In this document: one piece after another, positions 18,834 to 28,084 of the stretch
Position numbering within the stretch: position 1 is the stretch's first letter
Layout of the letters: every line of letters begins with the position of its first letter
The notes under the pieces: generated by a model
The model's database searches: none
Told to the model about the DNA's origin: nothing
Seen by the model: only the letters and a program-made list of their open reading frames with translations
Position numbers and translations under genes: made by a program
Assembly (NCBI RefSeq): GCF_000019185.1
Contig: NC_010334.1
Coordinates: 3,534,001-3,598,000 of the forward strand
Source of the DNA: Shewanella halifaxensis HAW-EB4
GTDB lineage: Bacteria > Pseudomonadota > Gammaproteobacteria > Enterobacterales > Shewanellaceae
DNA: 64,000 nucleotides
Direction: 5' to 3'

Positions 18834-19187
18834 AGTTTAGCTATATCGTCAGGATCGGAAGTCACCGAGTACAACAGCAATGTGCGTTCAGCCAGTTTTA
18901 AGCTGCTACTGCAGCTACCTGAGCTTGAGTCAATCGTGGAGGCAGTCCATTACGATAACGACCTAAGCCTAAGAAACCCACGTAAAGGCTGGGTAAAGGT
19001 CAATTTGATTGCCAACTTAAGCATGGTAACTGAGCCTGAGCTCAGTGTTGCCGCAAAGGAGCTTAAACTGAGCTGGCAATCCAATTGGCTGCAGCTAGCC
19101 GATAATGAAGCCAGCGCTCAAGCGGTAGTGAGCAAAATAGATGATACTCGCGCTCGAGTGCGGCAACTGCTCAAGCAGCTAGATTGA
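18834..19187 (+). pseudogene. Truncated, frameshifted copy of the 146-aa TM protein
   Basis: From about 18834 the DNA matches the intact gene at 15845, starting within the TM helix codons. A two-base deletion before the ITEYNSN equivalent breaks the frame, and the N-terminal TM region is missing upstream. The rest, from the GTG at 18882, is an open 101-codon frame very similar to residues 46-146 of the intact copy. It may be read as a soluble fragment, but it more likely marks the decayed edge of the segmental duplication. Confidence 0.75.
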
Positions 19188-19266
19188 GTCTAAGCTTGGC
19201 TGAGTGAATGCTCTGCTCCACTCAACGCTTAAACTGAATCAACATCTAGAATAAGTCACTAAGACT

Positions 19267-19614
19267 TTACTTAACCGCCGCCACAAAGGCTATTTCTACT
19301 AAATATGCAGGATCGGCTAACTCGACTTTTAAGCAGGCGCGACTCGGGGCGCAGCCTTCAGGCAGCCACGCTTGCCACGCCTGATTAAATACCGCCACGT
19401 TTGCAAAATCGGTAACGTAAATAGTGACCGATAATAGACGAGACTTATCACTGCCTACACTGGCTAATGTCGCTTCGGCCTGCTCAAAAATCTGCGCAGT
19501 TTGACTTTGCATATCGCCGTCGACATCAGCTGCAATTTCAACAAAGTGTGCCATGTTATTGAACACGGTAGCATCGGACCAATTTGCACATGGGTTAACG
19601 CGTTGAATATCCAT
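19267..19614 (-). CDS. RidA/YjgF family protein
   Basis: 115 residues with the Rid fold sequence pattern: VNPCANWSDATVFNNMAHFVEIAAD, then SQTAQIFEQAEATLASVGSDKSRLLSVTIYVTD and the C-terminal SRACLKVELADPAYLVEIAFVAAV. Family members hydrolyse reactive enamines/imines made by PLP enzymes; the usual substrate-binding arginine is the R in PSRACLKVE. The frame is open further upstream to 19734, but the ATG at 19614 has AAGG upstream and gives normal length. It is a divergent member, so deaminase activity is not certain. Confidence 0.85.
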   Translation of the reverse strand: MDIQRVNPCANWSDATVFNNMAHFVEIAADVDGDMQSQTAQIFEQAEATLASVGSDKSRLLSVTIYVTDFANVAVFNQAWQAWLPEGCAPSRACLKVELADPAYLVEIAFVAAVK

Positions 19615-19803
19615 TTTAAACCTTAAAAATTCATCATAGTAGCAGGCGATTTTAGCAGAAATGTACCACAGACCTAGTAAATTTAGTGCCTTAAGTCGAT
19701 TATGCAGCGCTAAGCACACCTTGCTATAACCCATAATGCTAAACTAAACGCTTAGCTTGATTTCGCCTCAGTTTTGAGGCCGTTTATACGAGATTTTGAT
19801 TAA

Positions 19804-20295
19804 ATGACTCTAAGACGCTCTTTAGGCCAGCAGTGGAGTAAGTCGATTCTTGCACATCGATTAGCCTTAACCCTGCAACGCTCAGACAAGGTGCAACAGC
19901 TGTTTGGCGGTGCCACCTCACTCACCACTGTCACCAATACCATTTCGGCACTGGTATTTGCTGAAGGCGAACCGGTTTGGCTACCGCCGATGGACAGCAA
20001 CGAACAAACGCCGCTAGCGCAAGAGCTTGCCCTGCACTGCTTATTTGCAGCAAGTCGCTTACTGTTCGTCAAAGAGATTGAGCAAGGTGAATTAAATCAG
20101 TCGGAGCATCTTGTGCTAACGATTGGCTATCAATGGAGTCAGTCGCGAGTTAATGCCAAAGCCGATACACCCGAACAGGCTCTCAGCACCGATGCGCTGC
20201 AATTGTGCCAACTGCTGCAGACGGTTAATACTCAGCTAGAAAAAGTGCGCAGTGACAAACGTCAGTCGAGTCGCAATATGGGGAGCCACGGTTAG
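19804..20295 (+). CDS. Hypothetical protein, 163 aa
   Basis: No signal peptide or TM segment. The N-terminal half includes KVQQLFGGATSLTTVTNTISALVFAEGEPVW, and a hydrophobic helix (LALHCLFAASRLLFVKEI) lies in the middle. I do not recognise the family. It converges on the TorD-like gene, separated by a bidirectional terminator, so it is not part of the dms operon and is oriented opposite to where dmsH would be expected. No good ribosome-binding site is visible. Confidence 0.6.
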   Translation: MTLRRSLGQQWSKSILAHRLALTLQRSDKVQQLFGGATSLTTVTNTISALVFAEGEPVWLPPMDSNEQTPLAQELALHCLFAASRLLFVKEIEQGELNQSEHLVLTIGYQWSQSRVNAKADTPEQALSTDALQLCQLLQTVNTQLEKVRSDKRQSSRNMGSHG

Positions 20296-20317
20296 CTTTC
20301 ACTTTGACTGCGCAAAT

Positions 20318-20351
20318 AAAAAGCCCGCAAACTTTCATTTGCGGGCTTTTT
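20318..20351. terminator. Bidirectional terminator ending the dms operon
   Basis: A perfect 14-bp stem (20318-20331 with 20338-20351) around CTTTCA, with A and T runs on both sides, separates the convergent hypothetical gene and the dms operon. Confidence 0.93.
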
Positions 20352-20395
20352 GCTATTATCGGTCACTTAGGAACGTATCAATGCACTAAGCTAGA

Positions 20396-21136
20396 CTAGC
20401 GAAACAGTCGTTTATCAAGCGGCAACACCTGAAAATCTTGCTGCAGTTGCAACAAGAAGTCTGTGGTTAGCAAAGCAATACCACGATAAAAATCGGTCTT
20501 GGCGTGCTCATTGGCTAATTGACAGCAACGCATTGCCCAAGGCAATAGGTGTTGTTGCAAAAGCACTTGAGTAAAGCGGATCAAAGCTTGGTTATCGACT
20601 TCTGATTGCAGGCGACCAAAGGTTTGATCCAGTACAGTAAAGAACAAACCAATATGGTCAATGGGTTGCTTGTAATCGAGTTGCAACTCAACACCGTGAG
20701 CGCGATAGTAGTCCATCAACTCAACGGTAGTTCTATCGTTAATCAACTGCTCTTCGCACAGGTAAACTGAGCCTTGCGGCACAGCTGTCGGTTCGCCTGG
20801 TCCAAAGAAAAGTTGGCCGTAATCTAGCTTTAAGGTAATTAATGCCTTTTCTGCATCCGCCGCGCTCACCTCACTCGACCATTGCTGTAGAAAAGCTCCC
20901 AGCAATTTGCGCCCAGTGCTATTTTCTAGGCGATGTTCAAACTCAGGCCAACTGCCCGCCACATCGCACTCTTTTAGCCCATTAATAAAATCGGCTTCTG
21001 GGTAACGAATAAGGCAGTGATGCAGTATTCGCGCTAACCCTTGATACTCAACAAAATCAATTTTGCTTAAAGATGACTGAGCAGGGCTTAATTGAGCAAG
21101 CGATGATTGCGTGAGCGAGTCTGTTTTTGAAGACAT
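20396..21136 (-). CDS. dmsG: TorD/DmsD-family molybdoenzyme chaperone
   Basis: 246-residue, all-helical cytoplasmic chaperone expected to bind the Tat leader of DmsA and help molybdopterin insertion before export. The family marker is the LDYGQLFFGPGEPTAVPQGSVY-like segment (FGPGE around the middle), followed by YRAHGVEL and DHIGLFFTVL. It is the last gene of the operon, 84 bp after dmsB, and the gap holds a hairpin that may set its level relative to dmsB. The symbol follows the Shewanella dmsEFABG naming by position. Confidence 0.85.
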   Translation of the reverse strand: MSSKTDSLTQSSLAQLSPAQSSLSKIDFVEYQGLARILHHCLIRYPEADFINGLKECDVAGSWPEFEHRLENSTGRKLLGAFLQQWSSEVSAADAEKALITLKLDYGQLFFGPGEPTAVPQGSVYLCEEQLINDRTTVELMDYYRAHGVELQLDYKQPIDHIGLFFTVLDQTFGRLQSEVDNQALIRFTQVLLQQHLLPWAMRCCQLANEHAKTDFYRGIALLTTDFLLQLQQDFQVLPLDKRLFR

Positions 21137-21154
21137 AATTTACCTTACAAGCTA

Positions 21155-21174
21155 AGCGGGCTATCAAGCCCGCT
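21155..21174 (-). promoter_or_regulatory. Intercistronic hairpin between dmsB and the chaperone gene
   Basis: An 8-bp perfect GC-rich stem AGCGGGCT/AGCCCGCT with an ATCA loop, but without a T-run on the minus strand. It is better read as an mRNA stability or processing element than as a terminator. Confidence 0.6.
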
Positions 21175-21220
21175 GCTGTTGCACTATTTAAAGACCTTAA
21201 TACTTAACCTTTAGCTGAAG

Positions 21221-21886
21221 TTATACTTCAGTTGGGTTAAGGATATCGCCGCCTTGTCCACCATTCACGTTAGCCTTAATGATAAGGTTTGGTGAAGTAA
21301 TAGACTCTGGTGGTAATGGTGCAATATGGCCATCGCCATTACCATACTTAGCGCGTAGGTTATCCATAGTGTCAAAGTCTAGTGCACGTAGCGGACAAGA
21401 CTCAACACACACAGGCTTACGGCCTTCAGCGATACGCTCAAAACAACCATCACACTTGGTCATCACTTTACGCTCACGGTCGATTTGCGGCGCATCGTAT
21501 GGGCAAGCACGTGAACAGCTCTCACAGCCGATACATAAATCTTGTGCAACGTGTACTAAACCATCTTCGCGGCGCTTATGCATTGCACCTGTTGGGCAAG
21601 CTTTAACACACACAGGCTCAGAGCAGTGGTTACAACCAATTGACATGTAGTAAGCAAATACGCTTTGCTCAAAACAGCCGTTTTGGCCTTCAGTCCACTG
21701 TCCACCGCCATATTCGTACACGCGGCGCCAAGTCACGCCATTTAGCGCAGGTACGCCATTTTGTTCAGGGTTAGTGTTATTACGGATCTCGTTGCCTTGA
21801 CGGTCTTTACAAGATACATGACACGCCTTACAGCCAGTACACTTAGTGCTGTCGACGTAAAAACCGTATTGAGTTGCTTCAGTCAT
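21221..21886 (-). CDS. dmsB: DMSO reductase iron-sulfur subunit DmsB
   Basis: 221-residue ferredoxin-like electron-transfer subunit with four [4Fe-4S] cluster motifs: CTGCKACHVSC, CNHCSEPVCVKACP, CIGCESCSRACP, and a fourth starting CDGC and closing VCVESCP. It passes electrons to the molybdenum subunit encoded 14 bp upstream. It has no signal peptide, so it should travel with DmsA through Tat. In the extracellular DMSO system of Shewanella it sits with DmsA on the outer face of the outer membrane. Confidence 0.94.
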   Translation of the reverse strand: MTEATQYGFYVDSTKCTGCKACHVSCKDRQGNEIRNNTNPEQNGVPALNGVTWRRVYEYGGGQWTEGQNGCFEQSVFAYYMSIGCNHCSEPVCVKACPTGAMHKRREDGLVHVAQDLCIGCESCSRACPYDAPQIDRERKVMTKCDGCFERIAEGRKPVCVESCPLRALDFDTMDNLRAKYGNGDGHIAPLPPESITSPNLIIKANVNGGQGGDILNPTEV

Positions 21887-21900
21887 AATTAACTACTCTC

Positions 21901-24423
21901 TTAAATCTTTTTAATGGCAACACGAATAGTGTGCTGTGGGTTACCTTTAGCGACAGGGCTTGGCTGGTAGCGTGTTAGCGAGTTAATCGCGCCGCCTTCG
22001 TCAACAATGTGACCAGTACTGCCTTGCTTGTTACCAGGCTTGTACCAAGCGCCTTGTCCTAGTGCAAATACACCTGGTGCAACACGTGGCGTGATCCGTA
22101 CAGTGACTTCAACTGAACCGTACTCGTTGTACATCTCAATCTTGTCGCCAGAGCTTAAGCCGTGCTTAGCACCGTCCATTGGGTTAACCCAAACGGCATC
22201 TTCTACCGCTTCACGTAACCATGGAACGTTGTGGTAGCTCGAATGAGTACGGCCTTTAGTGTGGTAACCCGCAAGCTGAATTGGGTATTCCGCTTTAGCG
22301 TCTTCATCTTCATAACCGTGCCACGTTACAGTGTACTGTGGAATGGCTGTGATGGTGTCGCCTTTTACGCCCGTTGGGTTTTGAGCACTGCTTTCTTGAT
22401 CCCAGTTAGCCGCGCGCCATGCAAGTTCAGCCGAATAAATCTCAATCTTGCCACTTGGGGTCGAAAGGGCTTTACCTTCTTTAACAAAACTTTGCAGTGC
22501 AACGTGGTTGTCGTTCATGTTCTTACGGAAGAAGCCTATCTCTTGCGCTTCTTTGTAAGTCGCTGGGAACGCTGGTGTCACATCGATGTTGTTGCTGTTA
22601 GCTTTAGTACTTTGATAAAGCTCTTCTAACCACTCATCTTCGTTCTTGCCTGCTCTAAAGCCAGCGCCAACGCCCATCTTGTCAGCGATCATAGCAGCGG
22701 CTTCATACATAGACTTACAATCCCACATTGTCTCAACAGACGAAGACATTGCAGTTAGGTAACCTAGAGAGCCTGAAGCATAAGAGTCGTTAACTAAATC
22801 GTTTGATTCTAACCAGCTAGTATCAGGCAGGATGATATCGGCGAACTTAGCACCCGGCGTCATCCAGCAGTCACAAGACACGATGAATAGATCTTCTGCG
22901 GTGCGGAAGATTTCAGCCGTATTGTTGATTTCGGCGTGCTGATTCAATAGCGAGCTATCTGATGCAGACAAGATGAACTTAATATTCGCACCAAGTGGCG
23001 TATCCAAACCGTCTGTACCGCGAATACCGTGGCTACGAGCTGTCATGGTTTCGCCATTTAGAATCGCTTCAGACCAAGTGAAGAAAGAGATGCTTTCTTT
23101 AACTGGGTTGCTACCTGTAGGAATACCTGCGCGAGACATGCTGCTCATGTATGGCAACTCACCGTTTGATGCGCCGCGTGTACCTAACTTACCCGTTAAC
23201 ACTGATAGCATGTAAAGCGCACGCATGCTTTGCTCGCCGTTAGCTTGACGGTTAACACCTGCGCCAATCACTATGTATGGCGCTTTGGCGGTCATTAGCT
23301 TGCCGGCGATATAACGAATTTTGTCAGCAGAAATACCACAGATTTTCTCTGCCCACTCAGGTGTTTTCGCATCAGAGTAAATACCTTGACCTAGAATGTA
23401 GTCTTGGTAGTTTTCATCTGAGTTCATCACCTTAGCGTATTCTTGCTTAGTCGCATCGCCACTCGCTGCGAAAATAGCAATTTGATCTTCAATTGATTGC
23501 TTAGTGAAACCAACAGAGTTCTCAAGTACAAATGGTAATGATTGTCCCGCAAAGTTTGCGTGATTGATCATCTGGTAAGCTACCGCTTCAGCAAATGCCG
23601 CATCGGTGCCTGGACGGATTGGTAACCAGCTTGACTCTTTACCTAGCATAGAGTCTGTGTAGCGAGGATCGATCATCACCACTTCTAGGCCGTTATTTTT
23701 TTGCAGAGCCTGTAGGTAATCGTAACCTTCGCCCGAACCTGACTGGCGGATTTCGCTTGGGTTGTACGCCACGCCTAGGAAGAAATCACTGTCTTCGATA
23801 GTAATGGTTGAAGAACCCATGGTACTACCGGTACCGAAGGTGTGCTTCGCCGCTTCCATCTGCTGCGCCCAAGAGTAGTTACCATAAGCATTTAGGCAGC
23901 CACCGTTTAGGTTAAATAGACGGTTGAAACAGGCATTTGATGCAAAACCATAGTAAGCACCTGAACCATAGCTACGGAATACTGACTTAGCACCGTTCTC
24001 TTGTGCATAAACAGCAGATAGCTTTTCAGCAATAATGCTAGTTGCTTCGTCCCAGCTAATGGGTACAAATTCTGCTTTACCGCGCTCACCAACACGCTTC
24101 ATTGGTGTCTTTAGGCGGTCAACGGCGTAGTTTCTTTGACGTAGTGAACGGCCACGAGCACAAGCACGAACTTGGTGTAGACCATAGTTGTCTTCTACTT
24201 CGTGATCGGTTTCAACGCGCGTCACGATACCGTCTTTAGTAAAGACTTTAATTGGACAGTTAGAACCACAGTTAACTAGGCAAGATGACCAGTTCACCAC
24301 TTCGTCTTTAACAGGCGGTTGTGGTGGGATCACGTTGGCATCGTCAGAGCTAGAATTACAGCCGGTAACTGTTGCTGCGCAGCCCAGCGCAGCACTCATT
24401 TTTAAGAAACTTCTACGTTCCAT
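21901..24423 (-). CDS. dmsA: DMSO reductase molybdopterin subunit DmsA (Tat lipoprotein)
   Basis: 840-residue catalytic subunit reducing dimethyl sulfoxide. The N-terminus holds a twin-arginine signal RRSFLK (3-8) and a lipobox ending TVTGC (Cys22), consistent with lipid anchoring. The [4Fe-4S] ligands are C48, C52, C56 and C88, and Ser184 in GNYSWAQ is the likely Mo ligand by comparison with E. coli DmsA. The C-terminal MopB-binding domain includes GYHTKGRTHSSYHNVPWL and ALGQGAWYKPG. It lies 39 bp after dmsF and 14 bp before dmsB. Substrate could be another S- or N-oxide, but the gene context is the dms type. Confidence 0.94.
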   Translation of the reverse strand: MERRSFLKMSAALGCAATVTGCNSSSDDANVIPPQPPVKDEVVNWSSCLVNCGSNCPIKVFTKDGIVTRVETDHEVEDNYGLHQVRACARGRSLRQRNYAVDRLKTPMKRVGERGKAEFVPISWDEATSIIAEKLSAVYAQENGAKSVFRSYGSGAYYGFASNACFNRLFNLNGGCLNAYGNYSWAQQMEAAKHTFGTGSTMGSSTITIEDSDFFLGVAYNPSEIRQSGSGEGYDYLQALQKNNGLEVVMIDPRYTDSMLGKESSWLPIRPGTDAAFAEAVAYQMINHANFAGQSLPFVLENSVGFTKQSIEDQIAIFAASGDATKQEYAKVMNSDENYQDYILGQGIYSDAKTPEWAEKICGISADKIRYIAGKLMTAKAPYIVIGAGVNRQANGEQSMRALYMLSVLTGKLGTRGASNGELPYMSSMSRAGIPTGSNPVKESISFFTWSEAILNGETMTARSHGIRGTDGLDTPLGANIKFILSASDSSLLNQHAEINNTAEIFRTAEDLFIVSCDCWMTPGAKFADIILPDTSWLESNDLVNDSYASGSLGYLTAMSSSVETMWDCKSMYEAAAMIADKMGVGAGFRAGKNEDEWLEELYQSTKANSNNIDVTPAFPATYKEAQEIGFFRKNMNDNHVALQSFVKEGKALSTPSGKIEIYSAELAWRAANWDQESSAQNPTGVKGDTITAIPQYTVTWHGYEDEDAKAEYPIQLAGYHTKGRTHSSYHNVPWLREAVEDAVWVNPMDGAKHGLSSGDKIEMYNEYGSVEVTVRITPRVAPGVFALGQGAWYKPGNKQGSTGHIVDEGGAINSLTRYQPSPVAKGNPQHTIRVAIKKI

Positions 24424-24462
24424 AATCTTGTTTTCCTCAAACTTATTAGTGACTGACTCGAC

Positions 24463-26487
24463 CTATTTCAGCTTGTAGCTGAAGGTCAACATCAGTTGAT
24501 GGGCGTTGTAATTGTGGTTCAGGTCACCCAAGGTGATTAAACCAGGAATGCTATCGGGAGTGACCATCGCGCTGTCGGTATCAAAATAACGTTCAAACTG
24601 GTAAGCCAACTTGACTGCCATTTGCTCTGAGATCAGATATTGCCCGTATAAGCTCACGCTGTGGTTGTACGAGTAATAGCTGCCATAGTTGTTGATATTG
24701 GCGCTGCCAGAGTTGTAACCATTGACACCAGTATTGCTAGATGAATTAGCAAATAGGTAATCACTACCTAAAATCAATCTGCCATCCATTAAGCCTGAAT
24801 AAGTTGCACCTAGGCCTAAGTTGATAAACTCATCATTAATCTCTGTGTGCCAAACTGAGGCTTGGTCACCGCTTTGATCTGAGTCAATCCACTGCTGGCC
24901 CGCAAAGGCATACACAGATAGCGGCGCTGAAAGCTGGGCATGAACATTGATGTCATAGCCGTAGTCTTTTGCCTGAGTTAGACCGATTACCGTGGCATCA
25001 TAGTCATCATTGGCGTAGTAAGTGCTAATATCAAAGCTCAACCACTCAAGCGGCATGTAGCTCGCTCTTGCGTTAACTTCACTGCGCTTACGATCGGCAA
25101 GATTGTATTTGCGCATTAACGACTCAGTCTCGTCGCTAGTGAGCTCATTAGCTTGGTAGTCACTGCCACCGCGCTCGCCATAGCTCACACCAAAATCTAG
25201 GGTCAGCTTATCGATAGCGCGAATGCTTAGCTTGCTCCAAAACTCGTTATCACGGGTCTGTTCACGCTCACCATAGCTGCGCTCTACTTGCTTATAGTCA
25301 TAACCCGCTTGTAGGCGGTAACCACTGGCAATGCGGTAGCTAGCGTTAGTTTTGAAAGTCTGACGCTCGATATCCATCGGTGTGTTTTGTTTAAACGCAC
25401 CTGACATAGAGTTGAATTCATACTGAGCAAAATCAAATGCCGATGAGCGGTTATCACGCTTGCTATAGTCATAGCTGGCGCCTAGTCGTAAGCGATTACT
25501 GACTCGCGTACTGGCTGCAAGGTGTGAACTTAAGGTATCAACCTGGCCGTCCCAGTTTTGAATTGGGTTGCCGCTCATCTGGATAAGGTCTTGGTCTTGG
25601 ATCATACGACCGGTCACCACACGACCACTAAATACACTAGAGTCCAGGCGGTACTGACCCGACAGCGACACTTGATGTGCTTGGTTATCTGGTGTCGCGC
25701 TGTATACGTCATAGGCATATGGCAGGCTTAAATCGCCCATATTATTGTCATAACGTGAGCCGTTGTAGCTCAGCTCTGACAACCAGTTAGCGCCATCAAG
25801 TACCACGCCAGCGCTGAAATTATCTGTGGTTTCATCGACAGCTTCAGCAAAGTTTGTTGGACGTGGGCTCGTTAAGCTAGCGCTACGGTGACCAGTTTTA
25901 TCTTCACGTTCAAAACGGGCGTAACTGTTTAGACCCAGCCCCATCACCTCTGAAAAGTCATACTCGAAACCGATGCCGCTGCGCTGTCTCTGTAGCTCAA
26001 GATCCAATACGCGAGTCTGCTCACTCGGTGTCAGCATGCCATCGTTTTGCCAAAGATTCGTGGCCGCATTGCTGCCTTGGTTAGTAGTAATGGTCTGAAA
26101 ATCCAGATCCAGCTTGTAATGACCGCTCTTACCCGCTTGCATGCTCACAAAGCCATTATCCATACCCAATTGGTGGGCTTGAACGTTAGCTTTATAACCA
26201 TTTTGCTGATAGGTAAGGTCGCTATTGATACCTGCAATCGCGCCATCTTTACCCGTACCAAACTGGTTTATCGCATAGTTGTCAGCGGCATCGATAGCGC
26301 CGACACTGACACCAACGCTGCCAGTGTAACCTTGAGGCTCGACACAACGCTTACATTGATAGCTCTCGGTTTTGATATTTGCCGTGTTCGCGTTTTGGAT
26401 ACCGAAGTTGGCCGCCATTGCGCTACTGCACGTGCCTAATAGCGCAAGAGTGATCAGATTTAATGAAAAAGATTTAATTGAACGCAT
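24463..26487 (-). CDS. dmsF: MtrB/PioB-family outer-membrane beta-barrel DmsF
   Basis: A 674-residue porin that sheathes the decaheme cytochrome and carries electrons across the outer membrane. It has a Sec signal (to about AMA, residue 25), then the CKRC motif (45-48) typical of MtrB, then alternating barrel strands ending in QLMLTFSYKLK. A GTG three codons upstream (26496) is in frame, but it overlaps the AGGAG ribosome-binding site, which is correctly spaced for the ATG at 26487, so that start is chosen. It is placed directly after the decaheme gene. Confidence 0.93.
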   Translation of the reverse strand: MRSIKSFSLNLITLALLGTCSSAMAANFGIQNANTANIKTESYQCKRCVEPQGYTGSVGVSVGAIDAADNYAINQFGTGKDGAIAGINSDLTYQQNGYKANVQAHQLGMDNGFVSMQAGKSGHYKLDLDFQTITTNQGSNAATNLWQNDGMLTPSEQTRVLDLELQRQRSGIGFEYDFSEVMGLGLNSYARFEREDKTGHRSASLTSPRPTNFAEAVDETTDNFSAGVVLDGANWLSELSYNGSRYDNNMGDLSLPYAYDVYSATPDNQAHQVSLSGQYRLDSSVFSGRVVTGRMIQDQDLIQMSGNPIQNWDGQVDTLSSHLAASTRVSNRLRLGASYDYSKRDNRSSAFDFAQYEFNSMSGAFKQNTPMDIERQTFKTNASYRIASGYRLQAGYDYKQVERSYGEREQTRDNEFWSKLSIRAIDKLTLDFGVSYGERGGSDYQANELTSDETESLMRKYNLADRKRSEVNARASYMPLEWLSFDISTYYANDDYDATVIGLTQAKDYGYDINVHAQLSAPLSVYAFAGQQWIDSDQSGDQASVWHTEINDEFINLGLGATYSGLMDGRLILGSDYLFANSSSNTGVNGYNSGSANINNYGSYYSYNHSVSLYGQYLISEQMAVKLAYQFERYFDTDSAMVTPDSIPGLITLGDLNHNYNAHQLMLTFSYKLK

Positions 26488-26504
26488 AGTAGTCACTCCT
26501 AGAC

Positions 26505-27479
26505 TTAACGGGCAAAGTTGCTGCCAGCAGGATGGTTAGAACCATGGATCTTGCTGTGGCAATTTAGGCAACTCTTACCAGCACTGAATGCATCGAGGCC
26601 CGCTTGACTCGTCATACGGCTTGCATGGCCATCATCGGCGTGACATTGCTGACACAACTGAGGAGTACGAGACTTCAGTAAATTGTCATTCACACTGCCG
26701 TGCGGTGTGTGACAGCTTGAGCAGTCTTCCATTACAGGCGCATGCTCCCACAGGAATGGGCCGCGTTTGTCGGCGTGACACTCGGCGCAGGTCTCATTAA
26801 GGCTTGGCTTAATCAGTGCACTTTCGGTCATCGAACCATGAGGATTGTGACAATCGGTACAGGTCATCTGGTCCCACTTCATTGGGTGAGATGAGCGCTT
26901 GTTCATGTCTGCTTTAGCGCGGGTGTGACATGAGGTACAGGTGTCATTTACCGTTAGACGGTCAAGTGCTGGATCTTTTGCGGCATGAATATCATGACAA
27001 TCGCTACAAGCCACTTCTTCTAGATTATGAGTACTGTTATGCCATGACATTAGGTTAGGATCGTTATGGCACCCCTGACACACACTATTCTGGCTTGAAG
27101 CAGAAAGCTTACTGTCAGGACTGAAGCTAATCATTGGCTCTTTACCGCCACGATTATGCTTACCTAATGGACCGTGACAGGCTTCGCACTGCACTCCAGC
27201 CATAGGCGATTTGCTATTACTCATATCACCGTGAACGCCGTCAAAAATGTCCATGACTTTGGCATTCTTCTTATGACACATAAGGCAAGAGTCCGCCCCT
27301 TTTGGAGAATATTTACCTTCACTAAATTTTTCTGTTAATTTTTGTTCGAGTTGCGTTGAGTCAAGCTTATCCCATGGAGTCGCTTGTGCAGGCAAAACAC
27401 TGATGAACAGAGTGAATAAACTGCTAGCCATTAATTTGGCCATAAAATTCACTGACTTTATGGTTTTGATTGTGGACAT
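26505..27479 (-). CDS. dmsE: Decaheme c-type cytochrome DmsE (MtrA family)
   Basis: 324 residues with a signal peptide (to about residue 33) and exactly ten CXXCH sites, at 65, 98, 134, 158, 181, 207, 231, 253, 276 and 304. This is the MtrA/DmsE pattern: a periplasmic electron wire inserted in the DmsF barrel and fed by CymA. It is the first gene of the dms operon (dmsE-F-A-B-chaperone). A downstream ATG (27443) is an alternative start; neither has a strong Shine-Dalgarno. The operon promoter must lie in the 600-bp gap upstream. Confidence 0.94.
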   Translation of the reverse strand: MSTIKTIKSVNFMAKLMASSLFTLFISVLPAQATPWDKLDSTQLEQKLTEKFSEGKYSPKGADSCLMCHKKNAKVMDIFDGVHGDMSNSKSPMAGVQCEACHGPLGKHNRGGKEPMISFSPDSKLSASSQNSVCQGCHNDPNLMSWHNSTHNLEEVACSDCHDIHAAKDPALDRLTVNDTCTSCHTRAKADMNKRSSHPMKWDQMTCTDCHNPHGSMTESALIKPSLNETCAECHADKRGPFLWEHAPVMEDCSSCHTPHGSVNDNLLKSRTPQLCQQCHADDGHASRMTSQAGLDAFSAGKSCLNCHSKIHGSNHPAGSNFAR

Positions 27480-28084
27480 TAACTACAGGCCGGTTGTATA
27501 TCGAAGGGGGTATTTTATTGCCTGCAGACATCAGAATTCAAGATTATGCATATCTAATAGTGACTTGAGGCTTGCAGCAAGTTTTCGTTAAAAGCGTCTA
27601 CTGCCTCACAATATAAACAGGTAAAAAAGATACATCTTAAATTAAGGGTAAAACCAATTAACCATTAAAATCACTAAGATATAAAGCGCTTGAGAATGAT
27701 TACTATCTTTACTGGTTATAAATGTGAGACATAAATGTAAACGAGTTGATTTAACGGCTATGAATTCTTGAAGCTAGATCACTAAGAATTCTCAACATAT
27801 TCAGGCTTTAGCCACCAATACCCCATAAGAAGTACCGATATAGAGCAAAAACCAAACAACTCAGCAATTATAAATAGTGATCACAACAACTCTTTTATCT
27901 ACATCGAGTAGCAAAATACAAAACTCAACAGAGTAAACAACTGTACAATTGCCAGTAGGAAGGATTTGTTACTTAATCAATATTTATTGCTCAACGTTAT
28001 GATGCTTATAAGCTAAGGAGCTGTTTATTAATGGCCTATAACATATTATTTTATTAACATTGAAGCGACTCAAAGGATAGAGCC
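27480..28084. promoter_or_regulatory. Upstream region of dms operon
   Basis: A 605-bp AT-rich non-coding gap, divergent between the dms operon and a membrane methyltransferase-like gene. A CRP-like half site (TGTGAGACATAAATGTA) lies near 27724 and a Fur-box-like run (GAGAATGATTACTATC) near 27691. Both are weak matches seen by eye. No open frame of note was seen. Confidence 0.4.

Larger units (their letters stand above)
13270..19187. repeat. Tandem segmental duplication: pilin - nrfA - TM protein, two units
   Basis: Unit 1 (about 13270-16285) and unit 2 (about 16316-19187) have the same gene order and orientations: pilin-like (+), hairpin, nrfA (-), TM protein (+). Unit 2 has lost the pilin and the N-terminus of the TM protein but kept nrfA. 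Confidence 0.85.

Noticed and set aside
27685..27745. Fur-box-like and CRP-like sequences upstream of dmsE
   Set aside because: Matches are partial and such AT-rich sequences occur often by chance; noted in the region entry only.
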